Assembly (NCBI RefSeq): GCF_026151205.1
Contig: NC_087072.1
Location: forward strand, 3,987,375-4,051,374
Length of the DNA: 64,000 nucleotides
Direction: 5' to 3'
DNA from: Bolinopsis microptera
Taxonomy: Eukaryota > Ctenophora > Tentaculata > Lobata > Bolinopsidae
This document shows, in pieces, positions 1 through 11,227 of this stretch. Under the pieces are notes generated by a model. That model searched no databases and was not told the origin of the DNA. It saw only the letters and a program-made list of their open reading frames with translations. Position 1 is the stretch's first letter. The number at the start of each line of letters is the position of its first letter. Position numbers and translations under genes: made by a program.

Positions 1-10
1 GTGGCTGTTA

Positions 11-842
11 GGGTATAGGACACAAGGGCGTTAGACACGAGGAAGTAGGACACGTGTGCTGTTACAAGTAATAAACTTGTAACATCACACAATTTCATTT
101 TAACTTTTGTTTATAAGCATCATCCTACATTTATACACATTATTGTTTAATTAATATATTTTAGCTGTTACCATATACAATATTCAATCATTCAATCATT
201 CAATTACAGCAGGCCTATTCAGCAGTTTACAAATTTATTGAAAGGAAATAAGTACTAGTGGCCGTTTTAACTGAGATAAGAGGATTGATAAGACTGGGAT
301 AAGAGGATTGATGGTTTAAAATTGAGAGAACACACCTCAGTGAAATTCGTCAGCCCAGAGTAAATACCCGTCCTGGTACGTTCTACCCCTGATCTAAACT
401 TGGTAACTGTAGAGTCAGCGACTGCAATTTAATCAGAAGACCAAGTTTGTCACATGAACATAAAGGCAGTGTTTGATTGGTCTAAGCACGTTACCAAACC
501 CCAAAATCTGCTGCTGAGTTGGCTGAGATATTTTATGAAAATCTCTCAATTTTTGGCCCGTTTAAATCTGGGTGATTATTTGTCACATCAGTATATATTT
601 TGTTTCAAATTTACACGTGAGTAGATCCAATTATTCGAGCTAAACTTTACCTCAACCCAAAATGAAATTGTGTGATGTTACAAGTTTATTACTAGTTCAT
701 CATTCAGGACGGTGTTTGGTTCCGCCCTCGTGTCCATGTTAAAGTGAGTCATGTGATTTGCCCTCGTGTCCACCCCTCAGAAAAGTGTCACCACCATTGT
801 GTCCTACCGCCCTTGTGTCCTCCGCCCTCGTGTCTGGTTCCC
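11..842. mobile_element. DNA transposon, GGGTATAGGAC/GGGAACC family (copy 1)
   Basis: The left end starts GGGTATAGGACACAAGGGCG. The right end, read on the other strand, starts GGGAACCAGACACGAGGGCG. Both ends carry tandem GGACAC-rich, GGCG-containing subterminal repeats. Inner inverted arms at about 65-105 and 658-700 match each other (for example TGTGTGATGTTACAAG on one side). The same two termini bound the element at 57607-58988, which supports the family call. No matching 8-bp flanks were found here, so this copy may be rearranged. No transposase is visible. Confidence 0.6.
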
Positions 843-1489
843 ATCACAACGTACCACGAATCTAATCACAATTCCGCCAAGAACAATGTCAGTTATTCCA
901 TAATTCAGGTTATGGTATGGAGTTAATGGCACTGTATCAATATATCATTTATATCATTATGCATATTTCATATTTTTCGACAAGATGATTAGGTTATATG
1001 TTTGAAATTAAGTTTGTGTTAATTTATTGTAGATAGAGGATAATTTGACATGTGGATTAAGGAATCGGCACTTCTAAAGCCGTTCTTGATTCCTCGTTTT
1101 GGAACGTTCTGGAAACATCTAAAAATCATCACTTTCATATCTTGTTCTCTCTTTATTTTGTATAACGCACATATTATTATTCATTATCAAACAATAATGA
1201 TTAATAAATAAAATGGCTATTATTATTAATACAGATTGATGTCGAACGTGCAGGCAACCTCAGCTAGATTCAGATGAGGGCCATGAGGTTGGCCCTGTAG
1301 GAATTATTTTACAACTAGCATTTTAGCCATAATACTATTCTTGTAATTTAGAAATATTCTGGTGACCACCTTCCTAACGTCATGATCTTCATAACTTTCA
1401 AACTCTTTTGGTTCAAAGATAACATAATAATCCATTTCCGATTCTGTAATAATATTACTAATATTTCATTTAATTTTGATTATCTTACT
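843..1489. other. Non-coding stretch, nothing recognised
   Basis: AT-rich DNA with no convincing ORF, RNA gene or repeat structure. It lies downstream of the minus-strand secreted-protein gene. Confidence 0.5.
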
Positions 1490-1674
1490 ATTTTGTACCA
1501 TTAAATGTTGGGAGATTGGCAAAGTAAAACACGCAAATAGTAAGTATTCATAGGCGATGTGATCAACGCAAGACAAATAGTTAGGTGATCAATTACTATT
1601 ATTAATTATTAATTATTATATATCAATTACTACTATTCCTCGTCATCTTTACTTTTGGTCGATTAATAGATCGA

Positions 1675-2887
1675 TCAAAATCCACCGCACAGGATGCCTT
1701 TTGCCATGTTAATAATTCCCACGAACTCTTGAGGGAGATTGAGTAGTTCCAGGAGTGCAGCTACATCAGGGCCGCAGGCTACTGGAAGACCTGGGAACAA
1801 CAACATCGTTATTTTATAAATCAGTTACTGTCAGTGTCACACCGTTAGCAAGAAAGCGTATCGTATTTATCATTACACTTTCAATTCGATACAATATACA
1901 GGGTGGGCCAAAAGTCAGTAGGTACCCATACGTTAGCCTTTATAGCTCAGTCACTGAGTGCCCAATGTAAATACTTCTTTCTGGTATGACTTAGTACCAC
2001 CACTGGTTCGAGGAATTTGTCAACTCGAAAAATATTCGCGTTCATTTTTTTCAAATGGAGGTTCATTTTCACATTTATATGACAGTTTGGATAGTCGGAT
2101 CAAGCTAAATGTTATTGAATTGTGTTTAGATTTTCGAATTACGTTTGTCCTGAAAGAATTAGAACTGTAGCTTCTCAGATGACCGAGATATAAAGCATAA
2201 CGAGTTTATTCATTACGTGTGATCAGGTGATTGGTCTACCTAATCACGTGATAATTTGACCATGTTAACTACCCCGTTAAACATTTTGGGAATTGTTAGG
2301 GGTGCCCAATTAAGGTGTCGTGTCACGGTGTCACATAATCATCCAGTCAATTTTGTTAACGAGATACAGAAAATGCTTGATAACTTCGTTATTTCTAATC
2401 TGTTTTGCCTCATGTTTTCAGATCATATGCAACATTTGAGAATCTACCGTCTCTGAAAAAATTAGGCGTTCAGCATGTTCAGAGAAAACAATATAGGTGT
2501 TTTAATATTGAATGGGCGTGGTCTAAAATATTCGAATTTTCAAATTTTGACGACGGAATCCTCGAACCAGTAAGTACAGTGTGCCATCTGCAAAGCAACA
2601 GCTCTCAAATATAAAACACGGCGGAGCTATTAAGGCCAACGTATGGGTACTGACTTTTGGCCCACCCTGTAGATATTAAACTGTTAACTTGTAGAACGAG
2701 TAAACCTGATCTTATGACAATTAATAAAATGAATGTTCAGCTTACCAATCTCGATGAGTTTTCCGATGATCTCGAAGATGTTGGCGGAGGGTCCATTCTC
2801 CACCTGCACAGTAAGATCCTCAGGACGGAAGTCAAAGGCGGCGAGGGTTGTTGCTACAACTGCAGCGAGAAGAATGAAAACCTTCAT
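1675..2887 (-). CDS. Small secreted protein, copy A (two exons, 85 aa)
   Basis: I do not recognise this family. Exon 1 is 2746-2887 and exon 2 is 1675-1790, joined in phase 1 across a GT-AG intron (donor GTAAGC, acceptor TTCCCAG). The predicted protein has 85 residues. It starts with a signal peptide (MKVFILLAAVVATTLAA), then an acidic stretch with FDFRPEDLTVQV. Exon 2 encodes a short helical-looking segment between two cysteines and ends in CGGF. The paralogue at 6291-6713 differs at only a few residues; in exon 2 this copy has EFVGII and GILCGGF where copy B has EFMGII and GIVCGGF. A TATA box lies about 70 bp upstream of the ATG. The intron is enlarged by a transposon (1899-2669). It is probably an abundant extracellular peptide; its function is unknown. 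Confidence 0.8.
1899..2669. mobile_element. Mariner-type non-autonomous element in the intron of copy A
   Basis: Inverted ends CAGGGTGGGCCAAAAGTCAG are flanked by TA on both sides (1897-1898 and 2670-2671). The paralogous intron at 6433-6597 is the empty site: ...TTTAATATCTATATTTGTAATTTG... reads through without the insert. Length is 771 bp. The short internal ORFs do not look like transposase. TA duplication and the terminal sequence fit the Tc1/mariner superfamily. Confidence 0.85.
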
Positions 2888-2955
2888 GTTTAGGATTGGT
2901 TAAGATTTGTTAACAAGATGCAACTAAAGTAATGCTGTGATTGTAACATGCCCCC

Positions 2956-2962
2956 TTTTATA
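2956..2962 (-). promoter_or_regulatory. TATA box of secreted-protein copy A
   Basis: TATAAAAGGGGG on the minus strand, about 70 bp upstream of the ATG at 2887. The paralogue has TATAAAAGAGG at the equivalent place, so the element is conserved between copies. Confidence 0.7.
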
Positions 2963-3330
2963 GTACTAGAAGTGAGTGATTTAACGTCTGACGATTAATT
3001 GTCACAGGTGACGTCTGGCTAGCAGGGCGAAGTTATTTAATTTCATTATAAGTATAACACCTAAAACTATTGTTTTTTTGAACCAACGTATAAGTTTTTG
3101 TTTTAATGTGTCATTACCAGGGACTTGTTAATTCTCACCGGGCGGGATTAATTTCTATTTGTCATTCGTCTAAAAAAGAAGTTTCAGTTATTTAGCACCT
3201 GGATACTATTAATCGAGGTTAAATGTGAATTAACCACTTGAAACGTGGTCTAACTATTTCAATAAAGATTCTTAATACCACGATCAGTCAACTAAATAAC
3301 TTGCTTACTTGCAATCAAGAGTTTTAACGT

Positions 3331-4086
3331 GTCCTTAGCAACTGTTTTCAACTAATCCAGACCTTAACCTGTCCTAAGCTTATCGTCAATCAGGGAAAAT
3401 TATTTCACTCGCGTCGTCAAATAAAACACAATTTACTAAATTCGCAGCAAAATCACAAGTTGCATAGCCATAAGGATCACTAAAACCTGTCCACAGCAAT
3501 TCGTATATTGTTCAAACATCATTTTTTGATGGACACATTTTAGATTGCACCAATAAAGAACAGTTTTGGTCAGTATGGAATTGTTCGTATGAAAGATAGA
3601 CGAATATGTCCCAAATGAGGACCCTAACACATGTGTTACTGTTATATCCTTTAAGGGACTCTTAAACTTTGACTAATTGGTTACTGGGCAATATAATAAT
3701 AATTCCACGAAACGAAACGAAACGAAAACGAAACACTGTACTTACTACCCCGCTCTTATGCGACAAAGATATTGCATGAAATATACTTAAATAATTTACA
3801 CAGTACGGTGCCCATGTCTGAGCGGCTCTCCAAAAAAAACTTTCTCTCTTCCTCAGAGCAGAAATTTTTTTTAAAAATATATAAACTGGTGTCTCATAAA
3901 AATTTAAGAACCAATGTACTTTAATTCACACAAAAACTTTTAGTTTTAAAATATGTCACATATAAAGTTTAAAAACTACCAAGACGCGTGCCGAGTTAGA
4001 CTCGTCAACGGTCTTATATAATTAGAATTTTTACGAGTGTCACCCGTTAAGGTACACAAAAGAAACACTTCATAATTACATATCGT
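3331..4086. other. Non-coding spacer with a short CGAAA tandem
   Basis: AT-rich sequence between the inverted arms. It includes a few CGAAA/ACGAAA repeats at about 3709-3736. No gene seen. Confidence 0.5.
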
Positions 4087-4965
4087 TCACTCTGATATCT
4101 TTTCCTCACAACAAATAATACCACTTCTGATATAATATCGTCTCTTCAAGTCCTTCTTTGCCTTCTCTTTCATCTCCAAAACGAGCAGATGTTGTCTGGC
4201 TTGCTCTTCAGGTGACCGATCTGGAGAAATGTAAACTGTTTTGTGGTGCTGACTCCGTCTCAGGTTCTTCGATTTCAATAATATCTCGTGGACATTATTG
4301 GAATTTGTGACCAAGATTTTGATAGGTCTGGTCTTGTCGGCTGATCTCCTTCCAATCCTGACAGCTTCATACCGTGGTTTCACTTCGATCTGTTCAAACA
4401 GTTCGTCTACTTTATCGGATAGTTTTTCATCATCCGTCTCCATTAAACCAAACACGACAACATTTTTACTGCGGTCCTCCTTCGATACAGCACTCTGAAC
4501 TGCCATTTTCAAGCCCTGTTCTGTCAGTGCAGTTTCCGGCGGGTCCTTTGAAACAGCTTTACTGTATGACCTGATTTCAGCTTGTACAGTTTCCTGAACG
4601 GCAGATTTGACTGTGGTCTGAACGGATTCCAACTGCTTTGATTTGCCCTCAAGAAGTTCACTCTGCAGTTTGATAACCGAGTTTTGTGACCGAATAAGAG
4701 AGCTCTTCAACTCCTCCACATCTTCCTTCATTTTGACAGCTTCTCTGACAAATACCTTCGTCTCTTTGTACACACTGTACAACAACTTTGACATAACTTT
4801 CTTAGTTGGTTTGCTTGGTTTTTCAAATTGTTCTGCTGAAAATTCTGACTCATCACAGGTTGAGGCTTCTTCAAGTTTTGTTATCCAAATATGGAAGTCC
4901 TCGTAGGCTTCAGTCAAAAATACAGAACGAGCTGACAAACGTTCTAATAATTCCAATTCGTCCAT
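4087..4965 (-). CDS. LINE ORF1-like protein (292 aa)
   Basis: An uninterrupted 292-codon ORF starting at ATG (4965). Residues about 75-125 form a likely coiled coil (EDVEELKSSLIRSQNSVIKL). Residues about 167-246 form an RRM-like region with NVVVFGLMETDDE, AVRIGRRSADKTRPIKILV and KTVYISPDRSPEEQ. A basic tail follows. This is the usual layout of ORF1 proteins of non-LTR retrotransposons, RNA-binding chaperones that coat the element transcript. No RT ORF follows it on the minus strand, so it is a partial element. The RT fragment just upstream (5107-5560) has the same orientation but lies on the wrong side to be its ORF2. A domesticated host gene is possible but unproven. Confidence 0.65.
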   Translation of the reverse strand: MDELELLERLSARSVFLTEAYEDFHIWITKLEEASTCDESEFSAEQFEKPSKPTKKVMSKLLYSVYKETKVFVREAVKMKEDVEELKSSLIRSQNSVIKLQSELLEGKSKQLESVQTTVKSAVQETVQAEIRSYSKAVSKDPPETALTEQGLKMAVQSAVSKEDRSKNVVVFGLMETDDEKLSDKVDELFEQIEVKPRYEAVRIGRRSADKTRPIKILVTNSNNVHEILLKSKNLRRSQHHKTVYISPDRSPEEQARQHLLVLEMKEKAKKDLKRRYYIRSGIICCEEKISE

Positions 4966-5106
4966 GATGTACTTAACTTGTATTACAAGGCTACACGGTG
5001 AGCGCAGTGTAATTAAACGATTCTACTGATAAGAGAGCAACAGTTATCAACACACAAGCTAAAAGATTGTAATTAGTATCCAAAAATGTAAGTTAAGATA
5101 TCATAT

Positions 5107-5560
5107 TTGAAACTACTATGTCGGAGCTAAGTCCGATCTACGCCAGAAAACCCCCTCCATATATCCCTGTCCCGCATCAGGGTTCGCAGTTCCTCTTTAG
5201 AGTTTGTCCCAACTTCCTTCAGTAACATAGACAAGTAGCTTTGTCTTGGTCGGCCTTGCTGTGCTTTACCGTGCGTAAGTTCCCATAAGACTAAATCACT
5301 GGCAAGTAGCTCAGGATGTCGGATGCAGTGTCCCGCCATTTTTAATCTCCTGCTTCGTAATTTGTTTGACAGCCTTGGTAGGCTACCATACAAAGTTATA
5401 TTGCTGACCTTGTCCTTCCATGAGATACCCAGCACCATACGCAACATCTTTGTGTATGTCCCGTCCAAACTTTTCTCTTGAGCCTTTGTCAGTGTCCAGG
5501 TTTCTTATCCGTAGAGCAGTACTGATTCACAAGCCGCTATGAACAGTCTAATCTTTTCAT
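5107..5560 (-). pseudogene. LINE reverse transcriptase C-terminal fragment
   Basis: The frame encodes the RTE-like C-terminal region seen in the intact LINE at 36555-39203: an ESVLLYG block, TWTLTKAQEK, TYTKMLRMVLG, LYGSLPRLS, RRLKMAGHCIRHPELL and GRPRQSYLSML. A TAA stop at 5505-5507 replaces the conserved residue after LLYG. The fragment is 5'-truncated near 5560. It is a dead retrotransposon piece. Confidence 0.8.
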
Positions 5561-6209
5561 ATTTGAAAATGAGACAGAAATTGAAAAAAATTCGTTTTAA
5601 CTAATTAGATGCGGGTGAGAAATTTCGGTCCTGAAAATTCCTTCCTCAAAAACTGAAAATGGGACAATATGATTTCTGAACTTTTTCGGCGAATGAAGTG
5701 AATTTTGCTTTTCCTGAAGAACCACTAAAAATATTTAGTCCCTAATCGAGAATAAGTTGAGAACAGGTTGAAAAGGTGAGTACTTGGTCAAAACAGGCTA
5801 AGGATAGAAACTGAGGGCAAGGAGAGGACGAGTTGAAACTCATGATACCATTTTTGAAACTCTGCCCTAGTTATTTAGTTGACTGATCTTGGTATTATGG
5901 ATTCATATTGAAAAATACCACGTTAAAAGTGGTTTACACGTTTAACCTCGATTAATGTTCGAGTGTCCCTAGGTGCTAAATGACTTAAACGTCGTTTTAA
6001 AAATGAATGTAAAATTTAACAAGTCCAAAGCGATATATTGTTTGAATAAATCCGATATTCTTTTTCCCTCCTTTTGACACATTGTAACAAAAGTTTATAT
6101 GTTAGTTTACAGAAGACAAAGGTTTTTAGGTTTTAAAATCGGACTTCGCACCATCGTGTCCAGACAACACCTGTGCCAAGTCATGGTCTGACATTCAATC
6201 TATCACTAC

Positions 6210-6218
6210 TATAAAAGA
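6210..6218 (+). promoter_or_regulatory. TATA box of secreted-protein copy B
   Basis: TATAAAAGA about 80 bp upstream of the ATG at 6291, matching the TATA box of the inverted paralogue. Confidence 0.7.
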
Positions 6219-6290
6219 GGGTGTGTAACAACTACCAGCAAATCAACTCTTTCTAACTAACCGAACTAGTCCTACATCAATCAGCTAAAC

Positions 6291-6713
6291 ATGAAGGTTT
6301 TCATTCTTCTCGTTGCAGTTGTAGCAACAACCCTCGCCGCCTTTGACTTCCGTCCTGAGGATCTTACTGTGCAGGTGGAGAATGGACCCTCCGCCAACAT
6401 CTTCGAGATTATCGGAAAACTCATCGAGATTGGTAAGCTGAACATTCATTTTATTAAGTGTCATAAGGTCAGGTCTAATCTTTTCTTTAAGTTTCGGTTT
6501 AATATCTATATTTGTAATTTGTATCGAATTGAACGCTTTCTTGCGCTAACTGTCTGATAGTAACTGATTTATAAAATAACGTTGTTGTTGTTCCCAGGTC
6601 TCCCAGTAGCCTGCGGCCCTGATGTAGCTGCACTCCTGGAACTACTCAATCTCCCTCAAGAGTTCATGGGAATCATCAACATGGCAAAAGGCATCGTGTG
6701 CGGTGGATTTTAA
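6291..6713 (+). CDS. Small secreted protein, copy B (two exons, 85 aa)
   Basis: Exon 1 is 6291-6432 and exon 2 is 6598-6713. The intron is 6433-6597 (GTAAGC...TTCCCAG, phase 1). The protein starts MKVFILLVAVVATTLAA, a clear signal peptide. It continues with the FDFRPEDLTVQV and NIFEIIGKLIEI segments, then a two-cysteine segment from exon 2 ending CGGF. Near-identity to copy A in exons and intron shows a recent or gene-converted inverted duplication. A single-exon reading would run past the donor and end at 6557; the conserved exon 2 of both copies argues against that. Family and role are not recognised. Confidence 0.82.
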
Positions 6714-9700
6714 TCGATCTAATCGACTGAAAATTACGAGGAAGACAAGTAACTGATCACCTGAACATTTATTTTGCTTTAGTCACATCGTCTATTTATG
6801 TACTTGTTTTATTTTTACTGAGCCCCAACTCCCAAACTTTTGTAGTTTGAAATATTAAGATAATCAAAATTAAATTAAATATTACAAAATCCTCAATGAA
6901 AATAGATAAGCTTGGGTATTTTTTACGATGTCATAGAACTAATGGAGTTAAATTCTTGCCATATAATCTGGCCACTACTATTTTCCTGGAACAACAAACT
7001 ACCCGATAAAGACAAGGCTACCAAAAGCTATCCGGTGATATACATCTTTACTCTTTAGTCGTATTATCTAATGATAAGTATAACAACTTCTTAATTTACA
7101 TTAATATTAGAGATAGGTCGAGGGTGCCCGAGTCAAAGATTGTAATGAAATCAAACAAAATATTACGGTTAGCAAAATAAGTTAAATCATTTTACACAAA
7201 GGTTACAAAAATGGTTATATTAATGGGTTATAAAACAATTAACGATTTGAAACTTAAAGTAAGACTGAGACGATTGTAACGTACTGATTGTTTTTAATTG
7301 AACAATGAACATTCTCAAACTCTTAATTTAAAGAATGAAGCTTCACAAGCTTTAATTGCAGCTGAGTACTGATTGTTAATAAATTTATTAATTAAGGAAT
7401 AAGGATGCTAAAGTTACTACTTATAATTATTGGAGTTATGACAATTTACGACATGATAAGAAATCAATTATCCTCAGACATGATTACTAATCATTATGGC
7501 TGACATACTGAGTTGTACACTGAGCACATTGTAATGTAAAAAGTCAAAAACTGGGCGTAGACTGTTAAAGAATCCGCCTATAATAGTTGAAATGCAAAAG
7601 CAAAAGCAAGGAACCAAACCAAAAATGTCCATAAATGACTGGACTATATAACTACATAACTATAAGCAATGACGTTGAATCAGTAGGTGATCACGTAATA
7701 ATAATATGATCATTAGATATCAATTTATAAGCGTATGCTTTCACTTCCTGAATATAAGTTACGCAATCTTGAAATACTAATGAGATAATTTGCGATACTT
7801 CCTACCAAAATACACCATCCTCCATTTAGGAGTTCTGCCCTATAATCGAATGATAATTCGATGAAACTATCAATTTCTTGGGACCTAAGGCGGGACAAAA
7901 TCACCACCTCCTTTTTTGAGGTATTTTTTAGTGTTAGGTAATTTTAATTGGTTTTAATTAATTTCCTGAGTTTGGCAGCTACATAAATTTTGCACTATCG
8001 GAATGGAAATCGATAGAATTGAGGATAGATCGAGTATGAATGTATTTGTATGATTGTGAAGTTATATTGTGGTAAAGTCACGAGAGGGCAAAAATGCCAC
8101 CACTGTTCCAAATACCGCACAACTGGTACATACAACTGGTACATATTAAATACTGTTCAACACTTTGCTGAAAGGTGAAAGTCATATTTATTGTAAAAAT
8201 GCCAAAATATTAATACGGCGTGATTATTGATTCACCCTTTTACCAACACACACGGTCAATTTTACAACGAATTAACATTTTTCCAGAATATAAACAACTA
8301 AACGTTATAACAGCTAAAATACAATGGCTGCAATAGTTAACGCGGCCGTGTTTCCTGCATATATGTATAAAGGCTATCTTTTATAATAGTGCGAACAGTT
8401 ATCACAATCGTGCCATGTTTCCTGCATATCTAATAGTGCGAACAGTTATCACAATCGTGCCAAAAATAATTGTACATTAAACGAGGTATATAGTTAATGT
8501 TAGCATGACCAATTATAAGCTGATTAATCAGCGGCAAATTGTATCAAATAAATGTTTCCTAAACAAATTACCTAATGTTATGAAGTGCGTGCCAATTACC
8601 ACAATACTTGCAAATATTATAACAAATATGGTAATGATTGCTGACAGGGTATCAACTCATGGTTTGGTAGAATGCTAATCTATTGAGCTATTGTAAACAA
8701 ACAATACAAGATACAAGGCTCGGTCACTCCCGGTGATGGAATGGCCTGAGGTGCTTACCTCCTTTTCATTAACCCTAAGCCACTCTGTGCCAAGGCAATA
8801 TACTAGTATAATAGCCACAGTAAACAAAACAACTAAATCAACAGAAAAATGCCTAGAGAGGGGCTGTGAACAATCAATATCACTATATATAGTGTTCATT
8901 CTAGAAGCGTGCGATTAATTTTTTGGAATATTGCCAGCTGTTTCGAAACAATTGAGGTCGGTTTGGAAGTCGATAAACAAAGTAACTCAGGATAGCACTT
9001 TTCAAAGATACTTACTTGCTTTTTCCGTTATAACAATGAATTTGTTGATGTGAATTTCATTTATGTCGTAAGGTAGCTAATAGCTATTCCGATTCGCACG
9101 TTATAGAAGGAATATTTAATATATATATGTAAGTATATATTATGTAAACTTGTAAAGATGTAAGTATATAATACTTACGGAATGTAAAATTAAATCAAAT
9201 GCGAATTTCATTACTTTTTCCGACGTTTCTGCAAGTATTATTCTAACAGCCAAACTTATTGAATATCCTTTTTTACTCGGAGAAGAAAATGAAGCTTTAA
9301 ACCTATCATGAGTGAGGCCACAGTTAAGTTAGGCTACAAAATTAAAATGAACCAAGGCAGTATTCGAACCAAAAACGAATTGCAACATCGTTGTTCAGCG
9401 AAATTCAAGAAGTTGACGACAATTTGTCAACACGAATAATGGAATGTAATGCCACAACGAAGGGTGAAATAAACACTCGCTGATCACTATAGCAGCGGTA
9501 CAATTAGAAGCAATTATAGTGTTCCTATTCTGGCTAAGAGCCAGAATTATTGGGCCATGGATAATGCAGGGCCTGTTGAATTTGTTATGTATAACTATCA
9601 GCACCACTAGAAATACTGAATACAGAGTAGCATAAATGTGATGATATGAGAAAAGGGTTACACTTCATCAGCTCATGACCAGTATTTAACAGAGCAACGA

Positions 9701-9795
9701 AATAAAAGGAGACAACAGATGTGGGAAAATATCTGGATCGATGCCAAAACAGGGTACTTGCTTTTTATTATTATTAAAATAATACACAGGCAGTG

Positions 9796-9810
9796 CAGTG
9801 GCGTAACGAA

Positions 9811-9843
<33 letters not shown>
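9796..9843. repeat. hAT-like terminus followed by a 33-G run
   Basis: CAGTGGCGTAACGAA precedes a run of 33 G (9811-9843). The CAGTGGCGTA-type start followed by G-rich sequence resembles one end of hAT-type elements. No partner end was found. Confidence 0.35.
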
Positions 9844-9845
<2 letters not shown>

Positions 9846-9897
9846 AAATCGTCGTTGAATGTGGGACAATTTCGAAAACTTAACTTAAGTACTAGCA

Positions 9898-9995
9898 AAG
9901 TATACAAGTATACAAGTAAACAAGTATACAAGTATACAAGTATACAAGTATACAAGTATACAAGTATACAACTATTATACAACTATACAACTATA
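9898..9995. repeat. TACAAGTATA tandem repeat
   Basis: About nine copies of a 10-bp unit (ACAAGTATAC), ending in diverged CAACTATA units. Read on the minus strand it gives only a low-complexity YLYTCILVYLYT peptide. Confidence 0.85.
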
Positions 9996-10183
9996 CATCA
10001 TATACTTTAACGCTACAACAAACTGTACATGCTAATAGCTTCTCTGTGGGAGTACCATGTTAAGTTCTACACTCAGGCGGATGGAATACTAATAAGCTAA
10101 CCACGTGACACAAACCTGGCTATCTCATTGGCTGAGGGACCCGAGGAGAGGCAGTGTCTTACTACCACTTCAAGGAACGTGGC

Positions 10184-10540
10184 CAGGCGTTAAGGAGCAT
10201 TATCAGGCGTTAAGGAGAATTATCAGGCGTTAAGGAGAATTATCAGGCGTTAAGGAGCATTATCAGGCGTTAAGGAGCATTATTAGGCGTTAAGGAGCAT
10301 TATTAGGCGTTAAGGAGCATTATTAGGCGTTAAGGAGCATTATCAGGCGTTAAGGAGCATTATCAGGCGTAAAGGAGAATTATCAGGCGTTAAGGAGAAT
10401 TATCAGGCGTTAAGGAGCATTATCAGGCGTTAAGGAGCATTATTAGGCGTTAAGGAGCATTATTAGGCGTTAAGGAGCATTATTAGGCGTTAAGGAGCAT
10501 TATCAGGCGTTAAGGAGCATTATCAGGCGTAAAGTAACTC
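10184..10540. repeat. 20-bp minisatellite with 160-bp higher-order period
   Basis: About 18 copies of CAGGCGTTAAGGAGCATTAT. Variants (GAGAAT versus GAGCAT; TAGGCG versus CAGGCG) follow the order aat, aat, cat, cat, T, T, T, C over eight units and then repeat exactly. This gives two 160-bp higher-order blocks (about 10204-10363 and 10364-10523). Confidence 0.9.
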
Positions 10541-11227
10541 TAGGCGTTACTCTAGTAAACCTCATAATGAGACAACGCATGAACGGTGTCGGGCGGTACT
10601 TTTCTACAGGGGTTTTAATAAATGTAACAAATACTAATGAAGATGTGTCAGGTGTGCCGATTTTACCGAGAGTTTGAAGAATGAGATAAATAATATTGGT
10701 GATCCTTGTTTGTATTAATGCTTTTCAAACAAAGTTACAACGAATTCTTCATGTAGTGCATCCTGGGTTTGGACAGGATATGCCCGTTTAAAATATTTCC
10801 ATCACGTTACATTACATAATTCTCAATAAATATAATAGATTTGTAGTGTTGTTATTAGTTTAAAACTAATGTTTTTTCTGATTAATCCATATTTGTTTGG
10901 GGTACTATAACTTTGATGAAAGAATCATGAAAATGTTCAACCGCGGTAGGACAATTTTAGATAAAGCATTTTCGGATAAAACTTTCATTTGTGATCCTTG
11001 TATTCAATTTTATAATTTGGTATCCACTTTTTATCATCATCATTATAATATAGTAGTTTGTTACCATAAACAATTGCGATGATAAAGAATAACACAGGAA
11101 GACCTCCACTAACAAAGCCAACTGACCATACAAGTTAATCTTCAACCGGTATGTCTTTTCTCTTTTCTCCATTAATTTACCCATTTATTCTGATTAATGT
11201 TCATTTTCCGTCGATGAAACTAGGGTA

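Larger units (their letters stand above)
1490..6910. repeat. Inverted duplication with two divergent gene copies
   Basis: A left arm (about 1490-3330) and a right arm (about 5850-6910) are inverted copies. Each holds the same two-exon gene, its intron, a TATA box and upstream flank. Blocks near 3195-3300 and 5860-5985 match in inverse orientation, including an AATCGAGGTTAA / TTAACCTCGATT pair. The spacer (about 3330-5850) holds unrelated LINE-derived sequence. The genes point away from each other. Arm ends are approximate. Confidence 0.75.
6911..11227. other. Long non-coding region with simple repeats
   Basis: No convincing gene. It contains a local duplication at about 8345-8462 (GTGCGAACAGTTATCACAAT occurs twice), a G-run, a TACAAGTATA tandem and a 20-bp minisatellite, each listed separately. 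The rest is AT-rich. Confidence 0.5.

Noticed and set aside
1958-2614. Transposase inside the mariner-type element
   Set aside because: Short ORFs lack any DDE/D or helix-turn-helix motif; the element is non-autonomous.
6433-6557. Single-exon 88-residue version of secreted protein B
   Set aside because: It reads through a GTAAGC donor. The conserved exon 2 is found in both copies behind a matching acceptor.
9686-9982. ORF with a polyproline run
   Set aside because: Made of the G-run and the TACAAGTATA tandem read on the minus strand.
10184-10540. Regular 20-bp array as a CRISPR
   Set aside because: Units are directly adjacent with no spacers, and the surroundings are eukaryotic. It is a minisatellite.
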